A stretch of 53,318 bases of DNA from an uncultured Bacteroidales bacterium (GCA_903845055.1 CAIMWF010000116.1:1-53318), one strand, 5' to 3'. Counted from the first letter of the stretch, positions 45,585 through 53,292 are shown. Numbers and translations: made by a program. Notes: generated from the sequence alone by a model not told the origin.

Positions 45585-46157
45585 ATGAAATCAGCATCAT
45601 TTTTTACAGGAATGCTTCTGTTATCAATAAGCATGACCTTATCAGCCCAGAATTATGACTTTCGAAATGTGACCTGGGGTATGGATACGATTCAGGTAAG
45701 AAATTCTGAAACCTCCCAGTTCCTCTATTCGAAAAACAGCAGCCTGATCTTCCAGGGAAAACTCAGTGATTTTGATGCGAAGGTCGTTTATGATTTCTCC
45801 TCCTCTAACCAACTTTACCAGGCTTTCTACCTGATCACCCTTAACAGCAAGACCCCGGCCCTCTATGTGAAGAATTACCAGATGCTGCAGGAACTGCTTA
45901 CAAAAAAATATGCCGAACCCAAGAGCAGATCGGCCTTCACCATAAACGGGAAGATCATCACGCAGGATGAATGGGCTTCAAACCTGATTTCTGATAACCT
46001 GAACCTGGAGACTCACTGGAAAACGGGCAGGACCGATATAACCCTGTTCCTTTACAGCATTAATGATGAACTGTGCATTGAAATCAGGTACACTTCAATT
46101 GATTTTCTTAAAAAAGCGGATGAGGAAAAGAAGGTAAACCTCCTTAAAAACCTGTAA
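45585..46157 (+). CDS. Secreted protein of unknown function
   Basis: A 190-residue protein with a clear signal peptide (about 1-21, ending SAQ). The mature part opens YDFRNVTWGMDTIQVRNSE, a pattern seen in small periplasmic Bacteroidota proteins in which W-G-M is followed by a beta-rich domain; the end is a charged helix. No catalytic motif and no family I can name. It may be co-transcribed with the acyl-CoA synthetase. Confidence 0.7.
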   Translation: MKSASFFTGMLLLSISMTLSAQNYDFRNVTWGMDTIQVRNSETSQFLYSKNSSLIFQGKLSDFDAKVVYDFSSSNQLYQAFYLITLNSKTPALYVKNYQMLQELLTKKYAEPKSRSAFTINGKIITQDEWASNLISDNLNLETHWKTGRTDITLFLYSINDELCIEIRYTSIDFLKKADEEKKVNLLKNL

Positions 46158-46177
46158 AACAGGGTTTATAATGCCTT

Positions 46178-46453
46178 TCAGAACCGGTATTGCAGGCTGA
46201 TTCCCGTCATTGCATGCGTGGACTTCACATCCACCGAAAGCGCTTTTAACTTTTCCTTGTACCAGCTCGATTTGCTGATCCCGCTAACCAGGAAGATAAT
46301 CCCGGTAAGGGTGATGGCGCCGTCAGCAACAATTACAATGGTTCTGGCGGTCTGGTGTATGCCTCTTATCAGGGATATGGAATCTTCCTTCCCGGCAACT
46401 TCTCCCGCGACCTGTTTCTGGGTCTGTATCTTTATTTCCGTCGCCGCCGACAC
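46178..46453 (-). CDS. Small membrane protein, possible last gene of the cytochrome operon
   Basis: A 91-residue frame starting at GTG 46453, 37 bases after the monohaem cytochrome stop. It has a polar N-terminus, one hydrophobic segment (about 37-60, TIVIVADGAITLTGIIFLVSG) and a C-terminus GISLQYRF, which resembles the final strand of Bacteroidota outer-membrane proteins. The frame stays open for only 14 codons upstream and contains no ATG, so either GTG is used or this is the remnant of a larger protein. Not recognised. Confidence 0.42.
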   Translation of the reverse strand: MSAATEIKIQTQKQVAGEVAGKEDSISLIRGIHQTARTIVIVADGAITLTGIIFLVSGISKSSWYKEKLKALSVDVKSTHAMTGISLQYRF

Positions 46454-46490
46454 TGTGTCACGGGATTTCCTGTCCGTTCCAACCTTCCTG

Positions 46491-46946
46491 TTATTTTACG
46501 ACCGAACGGAGATATTCATATATAGCCAATGCGTCCTGTTGAGAGATCTTCTGGTCGGGCATGGGCACGTTGTTGTATTTTTTAAACAACTCCTTTACCG
46601 TTGCATTGCTCTTCTGCATTTCGACCGGGTTTACAATCATGTTGAGGATAAACTCGGGACTGTAGGTCTTTGTGGCATTCCTCAGCGGCGGCCCTACTTT
46701 GTTGGCGTCAAGTTCGTGACACAACAGGCATTTATTGGTGAAGACCGACAATCCTGTTTTGATCTTATCCTTGTCGGGCGGAGCCAGGGTGACATTCTGG
46801 AAGGGTCCTGTCCCTTTGTCGGCCGCTACTCCCTGAGGGTCTCCCGGCGTGTCTGATGCGGTTACGGAGGCTTGCGGGCCACCCGAAAAACTGGCGGTGG
46901 TGAGGGCAATCACGAGGATTGCCAGGGTAATGAAAACTTTGCTCAT
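46491..46946 (-). CDS. Monohaem c-type cytochrome
   Basis: A 151-residue periplasmic class I cytochrome c. Signal peptide about 1-19, a flexible Gly/Pro/Thr linker, then one haem site CLLCH (about residue 74) and the axial Met in VPMPDQK, followed by the conserved C-terminal helix DALAIYEYLRSV. It would shuttle single electrons. It is the third cytochrome gene in a leftward cluster, 34 bases after the haem-barrel gene. Confidence 0.9.
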   Translation of the reverse strand: MSKVFITLAILVIALTTASFSGGPQASVTASDTPGDPQGVAADKGTGPFQNVTLAPPDKDKIKTGLSVFTNKCLLCHELDANKVGPPLRNATKTYSPEFILNMIVNPVEMQKSNATVKELFKKYNNVPMPDQKISQQDALAIYEYLRSVVK

Positions 46947-46980
46947 AGAGGATGGTTTTTAGCTGTTTATAATATTCAGA

Positions 46981-48381
46981 TCAGAAGTTGAACCAGGCAA
47001 GCAGGTACAGGGTGTTGTTATTGCCGGCATTCCTGCCGGAGCCGTCGTAATCGGTGCCGGCCCCGTTGAACCGGTTGTAATAAACATATTGAAGCGAGAG
47101 ACGAATGTTGTACCATGGAAGATAATCGACTTCGGCAATGAAACCATCGCTGTCCGGCGAACCTGTCTGGCTCCCCGTGACGGACTCGGGCTTGTAAAGT
47201 CCGCTGTCATGACTCCCTTTCAGGGCAAAATAGCCCAGTGAGAGTCCGACTCCCTTGTTGAAGAAGAGTTCACCGGATATTTTGAACGAATTGAGATGAT
47301 TCGTTGCGTTCATTGAGCCGCTCGAGTCGAATGTCGCCGTCAGTTTCTGGTTTTCCCAGTAATAGGAGGGGTGTATAACAAATGAGCCGATAGGGAAAGT
47401 CAGTTCGTATTGCCCGTCGAGCCCGATGTCGGTATAATCATCCGTGTGACCGCTCACGCCGGTGGGATGCAGGCGGGTTATCATCCCGGTGGTGCCGATC
47501 TCCAGGTAATGTTTATCCCATTTGTGCTGCAGCGCTACGCGCCAGTAGGGAGCCACCCCCTGGATGATGCCTGTTGATGCCGGCCCCGGTGGAGCGGCAA
47601 CACCCTGCTGGGCTGAACGGTATATGCTGCCTTCCAGGTATACCAGGCTGTTGAAGTACCCGTAGGCGCCAAGACCGACCACCTGCTGCGCAAGCGCCCC
47701 TTCAATAAGGGTGGAGGCGGTCGGCGTTGGGGCAACCCCGGAAGTTGCATAGGGAAACCGCCAGGCGGGGATGCTGTTCCACACATCCTGCACCGACGGG
47801 TTGTTGTTCAGGGTGAACCCATAAATCAACCTTTTCGTTGCAATGGTAGTGGTGTTGCTGTATCGGATGTCCGTGTTGTCCATCCCGATGGTCCCGCCCT
47901 GCCCTGAATAGGTGAGTTGTATAAAGGTCCCGAGGTGGTTGGTGATGAGTCCTGAATAAAACAGGCTCAGTTGCTGCGGGAACTCCACATTCGTGTTCTG
48001 GGTCCCGGGGATGCTTTTTGCCGTATTGGTGACGGAGGTCTGGAACATGGCCGACAGGGGCGAGTTTGTAAGGAGTTTCAGCATGTTGTGTTCCTTTTCA
48101 TTGGTCGCCTCGATGGTCGTTGATCCGGTGAAGGTGTACCCGTTCAGTTTGAATTCCCGGCCGAAGGCCGTGAGTTGCGGGAACACCGTATGGCAGGCTG
48201 AACAGGGCATGCCGGTCTGCCTAGCATAACTGGGTACGGCAAAGACACCTGTGGTGCCCGAAACGGCATAAAAAACAACCAGCAGCAACAGGCACCAGGC
48301 AAATCGGGGGTGTGACGGGGAGAGTGTTTTCTGCATTGAAATCTGGAGTCCAATCGGTGATTTTTTCTTATTTGTACCCAT
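46981..48381 (-). CDS. Outer-membrane barrel protein with N-terminal c-type haem site
   Basis: A 466-residue protein. A signal sequence runs to about residue 48, followed by one haem motif CSACH in the pattern QTGMPCSACHTVFPQLTAFGREFKLNGY (residues about 56-83). The remaining 380 residues are alternating, aromatic-rich strands (LSLFYSGLITNHLGTFIQLTY, WRVALQHKWDKHYLEIGT) ending NNTLYLLAWFNF, the pattern of an outer-membrane beta-barrel. Start 48381 has a strong AAGGAGG upstream. Haem plus barrel in one chain suggests electron transfer at the outer membrane; this is inferred. It follows the diheme cytochrome gene by 89 bases. Confidence 0.78.
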   Translation of the reverse strand: MGTNKKKSPIGLQISMQKTLSPSHPRFAWCLLLLVVFYAVSGTTGVFAVPSYARQTGMPCSACHTVFPQLTAFGREFKLNGYTFTGSTTIEATNEKEHNMLKLLTNSPLSAMFQTSVTNTAKSIPGTQNTNVEFPQQLSLFYSGLITNHLGTFIQLTYSGQGGTIGMDNTDIRYSNTTTIATKRLIYGFTLNNNPSVQDVWNSIPAWRFPYATSGVAPTPTASTLIEGALAQQVVGLGAYGYFNSLVYLEGSIYRSAQQGVAAPPGPASTGIIQGVAPYWRVALQHKWDKHYLEIGTTGMITRLHPTGVSGHTDDYTDIGLDGQYELTFPIGSFVIHPSYYWENQKLTATFDSSGSMNATNHLNSFKISGELFFNKGVGLSLGYFALKGSHDSGLYKPESVTGSQTGSPDSDGFIAEVDYLPWYNIRLSLQYVYYNRFNGAGTDYDGSGRNAGNNNTLYLLAWFNF

Positions 48382-48470
48382 GCTTATTTCCTCCTTTTTT
48401 ATATGGTTAAATTACAACCACTAATTTATGTAATTTTTACCTGATAGCTGCAGGAAATATTATTAATGCG

Positions 48471-49451
48471 TCATTTCACCAGGGTCCATCGTGCAACGGT
48501 ATTCTTCAGCGGCGGAACCGATCGCAGGTACACATAAATCGCGGCAAGATCGGTTGAATCCATCCCGGCATACATGGTCCAAGGCATGATGGTCACAAGG
48601 GCTCCATTGTCTAAAGTGCCGGGAGAATAGGTTGAAAGATCGTATGATTTGAACCGTCCGATAAACCAGTCTTTTGACCACTGGCCGATCCCGGTCTCCT
48701 TGTCCGGCGTGATGTTGGATGAACGAAGCATCCCGCCAGGCATCTGAAACTCCCTGCCCCCCGAGAAGGCCTTTTCGGGGATGATCTGGTTTTTTGCAAC
48801 CGGCGTATGGCAATCGATACAGGCGGCCGCCTCTGTAAGGTACTTCCCGTAAACGAGGGTGTCTGATTTTGATGGAACCGGCCGTGGAGAGGCCTTCTCC
48901 GGCATCGTGTGAAGGAGGATGTTCACGGGGAAGTTTGCCACTGATTTCGGAGGTTTCCCGGCTATGGCGGGCAAGGTACGCAGGTATGCGACAATGCTGT
49001 ATATGTCTTCTGTTGCCATCCTTCCATAATAGGCGCACGGCATGACCGGGAAGATCGGCTGGTTGTCGCGGGTAACGCCACTGGTGATGGCTCTGAAAAG
49101 TTCCCCGTCGCTCCAGCCGGAAAGGCTGTAGGGGGTGATGTTCGGCGAATAAAAAGTTCCCGGGAATCCCATTTGCGCATCAAACTTTTCGCCTCCTTTT
49201 CCCTCTGTACCACGCACAACCGGACCGGAGAACCTGCCCCAATCGCGCGTTGAATGACAATCGATACATACCGTGACATGGTTGGCAAGGTAATTGCCCC
49301 GCGCCACCCGCTGCGGGGTAATTTCGATTTTAAGATCCGGAACCGGGATGTGCGGAAGGAAGAGGGTAATATAACCAATTAGTGAAAAACAAACAACGAA
49401 AATGGCCAGGAGTCCGTAAGCGGCGACCCGGCCTGCTTTAAACTTTTTCAT
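48471..49451 (-). CDS. Diheme c-type cytochrome
   Basis: A 326-residue cytochrome with an N-terminal membrane anchor or uncleaved signal (about 10-32) and two class I cytochrome c domains. Haem sites are CIDCH at about residues 58 and 211; axial Met residues lie in FPVMPCAYYGRMA and TIMPWTMYAGM, each followed by the usual YLR helix. This resembles the membrane-bound diheme cytochromes that accept electrons from quinol or periplasmic dehydrogenases. It leads the operon under a good promoter (49477-49508). Confidence 0.9.
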   Translation of the reverse strand: MKKFKAGRVAAYGLLAIFVVCFSLIGYITLFLPHIPVPDLKIEITPQRVARGNYLANHVTVCIDCHSTRDWGRFSGPVVRGTEGKGGEKFDAQMGFPGTFYSPNITPYSLSGWSDGELFRAITSGVTRDNQPIFPVMPCAYYGRMATEDIYSIVAYLRTLPAIAGKPPKSVANFPVNILLHTMPEKASPRPVPSKSDTLVYGKYLTEAAACIDCHTPVAKNQIIPEKAFSGGREFQMPGGMLRSSNITPDKETGIGQWSKDWFIGRFKSYDLSTYSPGTLDNGALVTIMPWTMYAGMDSTDLAAIYVYLRSVPPLKNTVARWTLVK

Positions 49452-49476
49452 AGCAATTATTTTTGGTTAATAATCT

Positions 49477-49508
49477 CAAAAGTAAATACAAAATATTTTT
49501 ATAACAAA
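49477..49508 (-). promoter_or_regulatory. Promoter for the cytochrome operon
   Basis: The minus strand has TTTG (49505-49508), 20 bases, then TACTTTTG (49477-49484), 25 bases before the start of the diheme cytochrome. Confidence 0.6.
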
Positions 49509-49775
49509 TTAATTATGAACTAATTACTGTTATTTATTTCACAAATGATTGATCTGTAACGAAGCATCATATGTAAAAATTCCAGGTACTCCATGGTTTT
49601 TTTCAATACAGTACGGGCTCTTTCCGGTCGCAAGGATGGATCCATGTGAAAATTATTCCCGGGTATAATGATTTAAAACGCAGGAAAAACAGTCATTTTG
49701 ATTATCATAGACGTCCGGTAGCCCGGGAACGTTAATCGCTTAACAACCGGCCATTATTCCTGAATTTAAAAAACG
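49509..49775. other. Non-coding stretch upstream of the Ycf48-type pseudogene
   Basis: With the promoter at 49477-49508 this completes a gap of about 320 bases between divergent genes. I see no ORF, no tRNA and no recognisable rightward promoter. Confidence 0.45.
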
Positions 49776-50542
49776 ATGAAAAGGATCTTCGTCACCCTTT
49801 TTGCATCTCTGCTCATCTCCTTTCTGCATGCCCAGAACTGGCTTCCCCTTGTCTCAGGGAGTTCCGAATTGCTGAATTCCATTTGTTTCGTCGGCACCGA
49901 TACCGGATTTGTGGTGGGGGAGAACGGTACGATTCTCAAAACGATCGATGGAGGGATGCAATGGTCGGCACAGAATTCAGGCACTGTTTATCCTTTCTAT
50001 TCGGTTTCCTTTACCGATAAACTGAGGGGATTTGTGGCCGGGGCTCCCGGAATGATCCTGAAAACGACCAACGGCGGGAATCTGTGGACTTTCAAAGGGT
50101 CGGGAACCTCAAACCCGTTGCATTCGGTTTTTTTTTCTGATCCGTATACCGGTTACGCGGTTGGCGGGTACAGCGGTTTGTATGGTACCGCCGTAAAAAC
50201 AACCGACGGCGGCTTGTCCTGGACTGTTTTGGACCCCGGGACGATCTTCGAACTGAACTCGGTGTTTTTTACGGACACTCAAACCGGTTATGCGGCAAGG
50301 TGGTTTCAAAGGGACTGAGCCTCAGCCCTAACCCGTCGGGAGACAGGGTCCATATAGTCACAACGCAAAAAGCCGGGCCCCATCATCTCTGCGTTTATGC
50401 CCCCGATGGGTTGGAAATACTGAGCATCTCCTTTACGGGCCTGGTTGCACACGCCGACATCTCCGGCTTCCCCGCCGGGATTTATTTTGTGAGGGTCACC
50501 AGCGACAGGAACGTCGAAACCGGCAGGTTCATTAAGAACTGA
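49776..50542 (+). pseudogene. Ycf48-type repeat protein with T9SS domain, frameshifted and shortened
   Basis: The first frame (49776-50318) encodes a signal peptide and five copies of the Ycf48/photosynthesis-system-II-assembly-factor-like blade motif (GFVVGENGTILKTIDGG...W). It breaks off inside a blade at QTGYAA and ends in RWFQRD-stop. A second frame (GTG 50300 to 50542) carries a complete T9SS type A sorting domain (LSLSPNPSGDRVHI...GIYFVRVTS). An intact relative at 51169-52365 has more blades before its sorting domain, so the junction near 50296-50305 looks like an internal deletion that also shifted the frame. The product would lack its export tag. Confidence 0.75.
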
Positions 50543-50561
50543 CCCTATATAAACGTAATAT

Positions 50562-50637
50562 TGGCTATCTGGCAAACCTGACATCAAGCGAAGGATACAG
50601 AAATTAGTGTTTCCAAAGGGTTTGGTCCCGGACACTC
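50562..50637 (+). pseudogene. 76-bp copy of the recombinase-tail ORF
   Basis: This segment matches 52596-52671 base for base except for about four differences, at a constant offset of 2034. In the downstream copy it encodes the part YWLSGNPEIKRRIQKLVFPKG of the small recombinase-tail ORF. Here it has no reading-frame context and abuts the heptamer repeat, so it is a fragment left by duplication or recombination. Confidence 0.85.
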
Positions 50638-50639
50638 TT

Positions 50640-50801
50640 TTAAATCTGAAATCTGAAATCTGAAATGTGAAATTCCTGATGCCTGCCTACTGTTGATTGT
50701 TTTCGGTTTACTGGATTTATGAAAATTGAATGATTTGCTCCTTCCCTTAACAGGACACAATTATGGAAGGCAAGGTGTTTCAAAAATTCTGAGCGTTTCA
50801 T
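50640..50801 (-). pseudogene. hicA: HicA toxin gene, 3'-truncated
   Basis: A 53-codon frame starting at ATG 50801, overlapping the hicB stop. It reads MKRSEFLKHLAFHNCVLLREG, then ANHSIFINPVNRKQSTVGRHQEF, the HicA double-stranded RNA-binding-like fold with the catalytic His in GANHSIF. A normal HicA goes on for about 15-20 residues after this point; here the frame runs instead into the heptamer repeat (HISDFRFQI) and stops. The 3' end was therefore lost at the repeat/recombinase-fragment junction. The HicA mRNA interferase is probably inactive. Confidence 0.78.
50642..50669. repeat. Heptamer tandem repeat
   Basis: AAATCTG is repeated three times followed by AAATGTG. It lies exactly at the junction between the recombinase fragment and the truncated hicA, so it may mark the recombination point. 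Confidence 0.75.
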
Positions 50802-51039
50802 CAGGCGAACCTCAGTTTCCTGCGGATAATTTTTTTTCCCTGGTAGAGACTCAGTGTCGATTCACGGGCATTTGAAATGACCAGGTCCAGTGCATCCTGA
50901 AGGTTTTGTTTCAGTTCCGCCACCGTTTTTCCCTGCGAAATTACTCAGGCAATTCTTCGAGTTGTCCGGCATACCAGCCATCATCGCTTTTTTCAATAAT
51001 GGCAGTGAAATCGATATGCTTATTCTTCCTGGGTTTCAT
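50801..51039 (-). pseudogene. hicB: HicB antitoxin gene with a single-base frameshift
   Basis: ATG 51039 opens MKPRKNKHIDFTAIIEKSDD and GWYAGQLEELPE, a clear HicB partial-RNase-H fold, but a TAA stop follows at 50941-50943. In the next frame the family sequence continues as ISQGKTVAELKQNLQDALD and ends KKIIRRKLRFA at 50801. One missing base near 50943 (GAG-TAA-TTT where GAGGTAATTTCG would restore E-V-I-S) explains the break. Gene order hicB-hicA is the less common one but known. Loss of both partners suggests a dead toxin-antitoxin module. Confidence 0.8.
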
Positions 51040-51168
51040 CTTCTTTGTTTAGAAGAACAAAGTTACAAAAAAATTAAAAATAGATAATCTTAACACACCT
51101 GTCGCTGACTGATCCATACTGCCCGTTGTTGTTTGTTTCAAAACGTCTTTCTAATCTCCGAACTGATC

Positions 51169-52365
51169 CTAAATTTTTATTATCCTCCTGACAACAATGC
51201 TTCGTTCATTGACATAGTTTACAAAATAACATCCGCTTGTAAGATTGCTAATATCAATTTCACTCAAATTCGCTTTGATTTGGTGTGTGATAAGTACCCG
51301 ACCTGTGAAATCCATAATTATCAACTTACTTTTCTGGTTCAGATCTCGTATTTCTGCAGTGATCCTGTCTGTGGCTGGGTTGGGATAAACCATAAACCCA
51401 TCTGAATTATTCTGTCCTGTTTCATTGAGCCCAACGCCTCCAGAATACTTGTAAATGGAACCATGATCGCCAACAGCCCATCCATGGCTGGCGTCTGAAA
51501 AAAACACACCCTGGAAGAGCCCATTTATATTATATTGGGTCAATGTCCAGGTTGATCCGCCATCGCTGGTGCTATAGATGGAACCATACTGACCCGCAGC
51601 ATATCCAGTGTTCACATCCGTAAAATAAACAGAAAATAAAATGCCTGCATTCGGTGGGGTTATGTTAATCCAATTTTGACCATCCATGGTTTTAAGGATT
51701 ACTCCTTCCCCGGCGGCATACCCAACCGTAGTATTAGGAATAAAAAAAACGGAGGCTAAATTCTTGTTTGTAATTGATGTTAATTGCGTCCACGTTGCTC
51801 CTGCATCAGTGGTTTTTGCGATTACTCCAACCATTCCGACCGCATAACCTGTGTTGCCGGTTGAAAATGAAACGCTCAGCATTTCCCATGTCGTAGTGAA
51901 AACCACACTCCACGTAGCCCCCGCGTCAGTGGTCCTGATGATTTGTCCCCCACTAAAACTAGCCCCTCCAACAATAAATCCAATATCAGGGGTCGAAAAA
52001 CAAATGTCGTATGCGGCAACCCCTGTCCCTGTGTCTGTCATGGTCCAGGTGAGCCCGCCGTCTGTCGTTTTCATAAGAACTGGGAGGTTGGCGCCTACTA
52101 CATAACCGACATTTGAGTTCATAAACCAGAGGGCGTTGCAACCATCAGATGGAAGGTTGATTTTATTCCAGGAAGAACCTCCGTCAACCGTTTTCAAAAG
52201 ATAGGGCATTCCCTGGGCTGTTACAAACCCAGTGTTGTTGTCTGTAAAGTAAACATCCATTAAATTATCAGTGACGTTGCTTGTCTGCTGATTCCACTGG
52301 GCATTTGATGCGATGTTTCCCGACAAAAATAAGACCAGGAAAATGCCGAAAATCTTTGTGTTCAT
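51169..52365 (-). CDS. Secreted Ycf48-type beta-propeller protein with T9SS domain
   Basis: A 398-residue exported protein: signal peptide about 1-22, then about seven blades of the form TGFVTAQGMPYLLKTVDGGSSW / TGYAVGMVGVIAKTTDAGATW, and a C-terminal T9SS type A sorting domain (FMVYPNPATDRITAEI ... CYFVNYVNERSIVVRRI). The blades resemble Ycf48/BNR propellers. No catalytic site is evident; surface binding or adhesion is plausible. GC content is lower than in the flanking housekeeping genes. It is the intact relative of the pseudogene at 49776. Confidence 0.85.
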   Translation of the reverse strand: MNTKIFGIFLVLFLSGNIASNAQWNQQTSNVTDNLMDVYFTDNNTGFVTAQGMPYLLKTVDGGSSWNKINLPSDGCNALWFMNSNVGYVVGANLPVLMKTTDGGLTWTMTDTGTGVAAYDICFSTPDIGFIVGGASFSGGQIIRTTDAGATWSVVFTTTWEMLSVSFSTGNTGYAVGMVGVIAKTTDAGATWTQLTSITNKNLASVFFIPNTTVGYAAGEGVILKTMDGQNWINITPPNAGILFSVYFTDVNTGYAAGQYGSIYSTSDGGSTWTLTQYNINGLFQGVFFSDASHGWAVGDHGSIYKYSGGVGLNETGQNNSDGFMVYPNPATDRITAEIRDLNQKSKLIIMDFTGRVLITHQIKANLSEIDISNLTSGCYFVNYVNERSIVVRRIIKI

Positions 52366-52370
52366 ATTAC

Positions 52371-52384
52371 AACAATTGATTGTT
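52371..52384. promoter_or_regulatory. Palindrome in a divergent intergenic gap
   Basis: AACAAT-TG-ATTGTT is a perfect inverted repeat in the 41-base gap between the Ycf48-type gene and the recombinase-tail ORF. It could be an operator, but such AT-rich palindromes also arise by chance. Confidence 0.25.
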
Positions 52385-52406
52385 AATCCTGACCAAACAA
52401 AAGGCG

Positions 52407-52775
52407 ATGAACCAAAACAATAGCAATTTAGTAAAAGTTGATCATATAGAGAAGATTAGCCCTGAAATATTTAAAAATCCCGATCGAAGTAAACAGGTAG
52501 CCACCGTTAATTGGCTGGGAACTGGTTTGGAGATACCTAACCTGGATATCAAGGTAAAAAAAGCAATTGATTTCTCGCAAACCGTAATTAAATACTGGCT
52601 ATCTGGCAATCCTGAAATTAAGCGAAGGATACAGAAATTAGTGTTTCCAAAGGGTTTGGTCCCGGACACTCAAAAAAGGCAATACCTGACTTCAAAATTC
52701 AATGCTCATTTTTCAGAAAAGCAAGCATTCATAAGGCTTTTAGAAGAGGCAAAAAAAAATCCCCATCAAAAATGA
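52407..52775 (+). pseudogene. Remnant ORF resembling the C-terminal tail of a site-specific serine recombinase
   Basis: A 122-codon frame from ATG 52407. Its second half (FSQTVIKYWLSGNPEIKRR, then IQKLVFPKGLVPDTQKRQY and LTSKFNAHF) looks like the extreme C-terminus of large serine recombinases of Bacteroidota, where LVFPEG...Y...T.K.N..F is characteristic. The catalytic domain with the active-site Ser is absent, so it cannot recombine DNA. The first half has no clear match. It may still be expressed, but I read it as the residue of an integrative element next to a tRNA gene. Part of it is copied at 50562-50637. Confidence 0.6.
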
Positions 52776-52783
52776 TGAGGATT
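52751..52783 (-). terminator. Terminator downstream of the GIY-YIG/tRNA unit
   Basis: On the minus strand AATCCTCATCA pairs with TGATGGGGATT (one mismatch, three-base loop) and is followed by a run of T residues. It overlaps the end of the rightward recombinase-tail ORF, so it could also serve that gene weakly. Confidence 0.6.
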
Positions 52784-52790
52784 CCGACTT

Positions 52791-52850
52791 GGTAGCGGGG
52801 ATAGGATTTGTCCCGACTTAAAGTCGGGATATGAGCCCAACGAACTATCC
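52791..52850 (-). pseudogene. Displaced 3' fragment of an initiator tRNA-Met gene with palindrome
   Basis: Read on the minus strand it begins GATAGTTCGTTGGGCTCATA, matching the D-arm to anticodon segment of the intact tRNA at 53133-53204 with two changes and retaining the CAT anticodon. It ends AATCCTATCCCCGCTAC, matching the T-arm/acceptor 3' end. Between them a 19-base palindrome plus two bases replaces the 3' anticodon strand, variable loop and 5' T-arm. The 5' half of the tRNA is missing. The stop codon of the GIY-YIG ORF lies inside it. Confidence 0.78.
52811..52829. repeat. 19-bp palindrome in the tRNA fragment
   Basis: TCCCGACTT-A-AAGTCGGGA, 9-base arms around one base. The same palindrome with central T is at 53256-53274 and a variant is at 53293-53311. 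Confidence 0.9.
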
Positions 52851-53093
52851 TATTTGAATGATTTTCAAGATCATCGACTTGCTTTTATAGGATTTTATCT
52901 TTTTCTCGGCAGCTTCCGCCTCCACTTTTGTTTGATATTGCTGTTTGAAAACAAGATTCCATGGCTGGTATCGTTTTGTAAACCCTTTGTTTTGCGGATG
53001 ATTATGGGCACTGAGCCTGCCTTCAGGGTTTGAGGAGGAACCGACATAGAATTTGTCGGCCGATGGAGAATATATGATGTAAACGTAATGCAT
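52845..53093 (-). CDS. GIY-YIG nuclease domain protein
   Basis: An 82-residue single-domain GIY-YIG endonuclease. The motif pair is VYIIYSPSADKFYVG (about residues 4-18); the catalytic Arg is in GRLSAHN (about 26) and the metal-binding Glu is in VEAEAAEKKIK. Such proteins cut DNA; small ones of this class (UvrC-N-like) are often annotated as UPF0213-type. The ATG at 53093 follows a run of seven T residues of the tRNA terminator directly, leaving no room for a ribosome binding site, and its TAG stop falls in the D-arm motif of the tRNA fragment. It is thus enclosed between an intact tRNA and a tRNA fragment. Confidence 0.85.
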   Translation of the reverse strand: MHYVYIIYSPSADKFYVGSSSNPEGRLSAHNHPQNKGFTKRYQPWNLVFKQQYQTKVEAEAAEKKIKSYKSKSMILKIIQIG

Positions 53094-53128
53094 AAAAAAA
53101 GGTTGAACCTTTAATGATTCAACCTTTT
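53094..53128 (-). terminator. Terminator of the initiator tRNA gene
   Basis: On the minus strand a perfect 11-base stem (AAAAGGTTGAA / TTCAACCTTTT, 10-base loop) ends in seven T residues, starting 5 bases after the tRNA. The GIY-YIG start codon follows at once, so that ORF needs read-through or its own signal. Confidence 0.85.
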
Positions 53129-53132
53129 GTAG

Positions 53133-53204
<72 letters not shown>

Positions 53205-53255
53205 ATATATTTTCAATAATTTAAGAACCAAATTCTGGCAGGATTCGAACCTGTG

Positions 53256-53274
53256 TCCCGACTTTAAGTCGGGA
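53256..53274. repeat. 19-bp palindrome in place of the variable region
   Basis: TCCCGACTT-T-AAGTCGGGA. Together with the 14 tRNA bases that follow and one base before, it forms a 34-base direct repeat of 52810-52843 with one mismatch, 445 bases apart. Confidence 0.9.
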
Positions 53275-53292
53275 TATGAGCCCAACGAGCAA

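Noticed and set aside
50890-51087. Rightward 65-residue open frame
   Set aside because: It is the antisense of the frameshifted hicB, which explains the sequence better.
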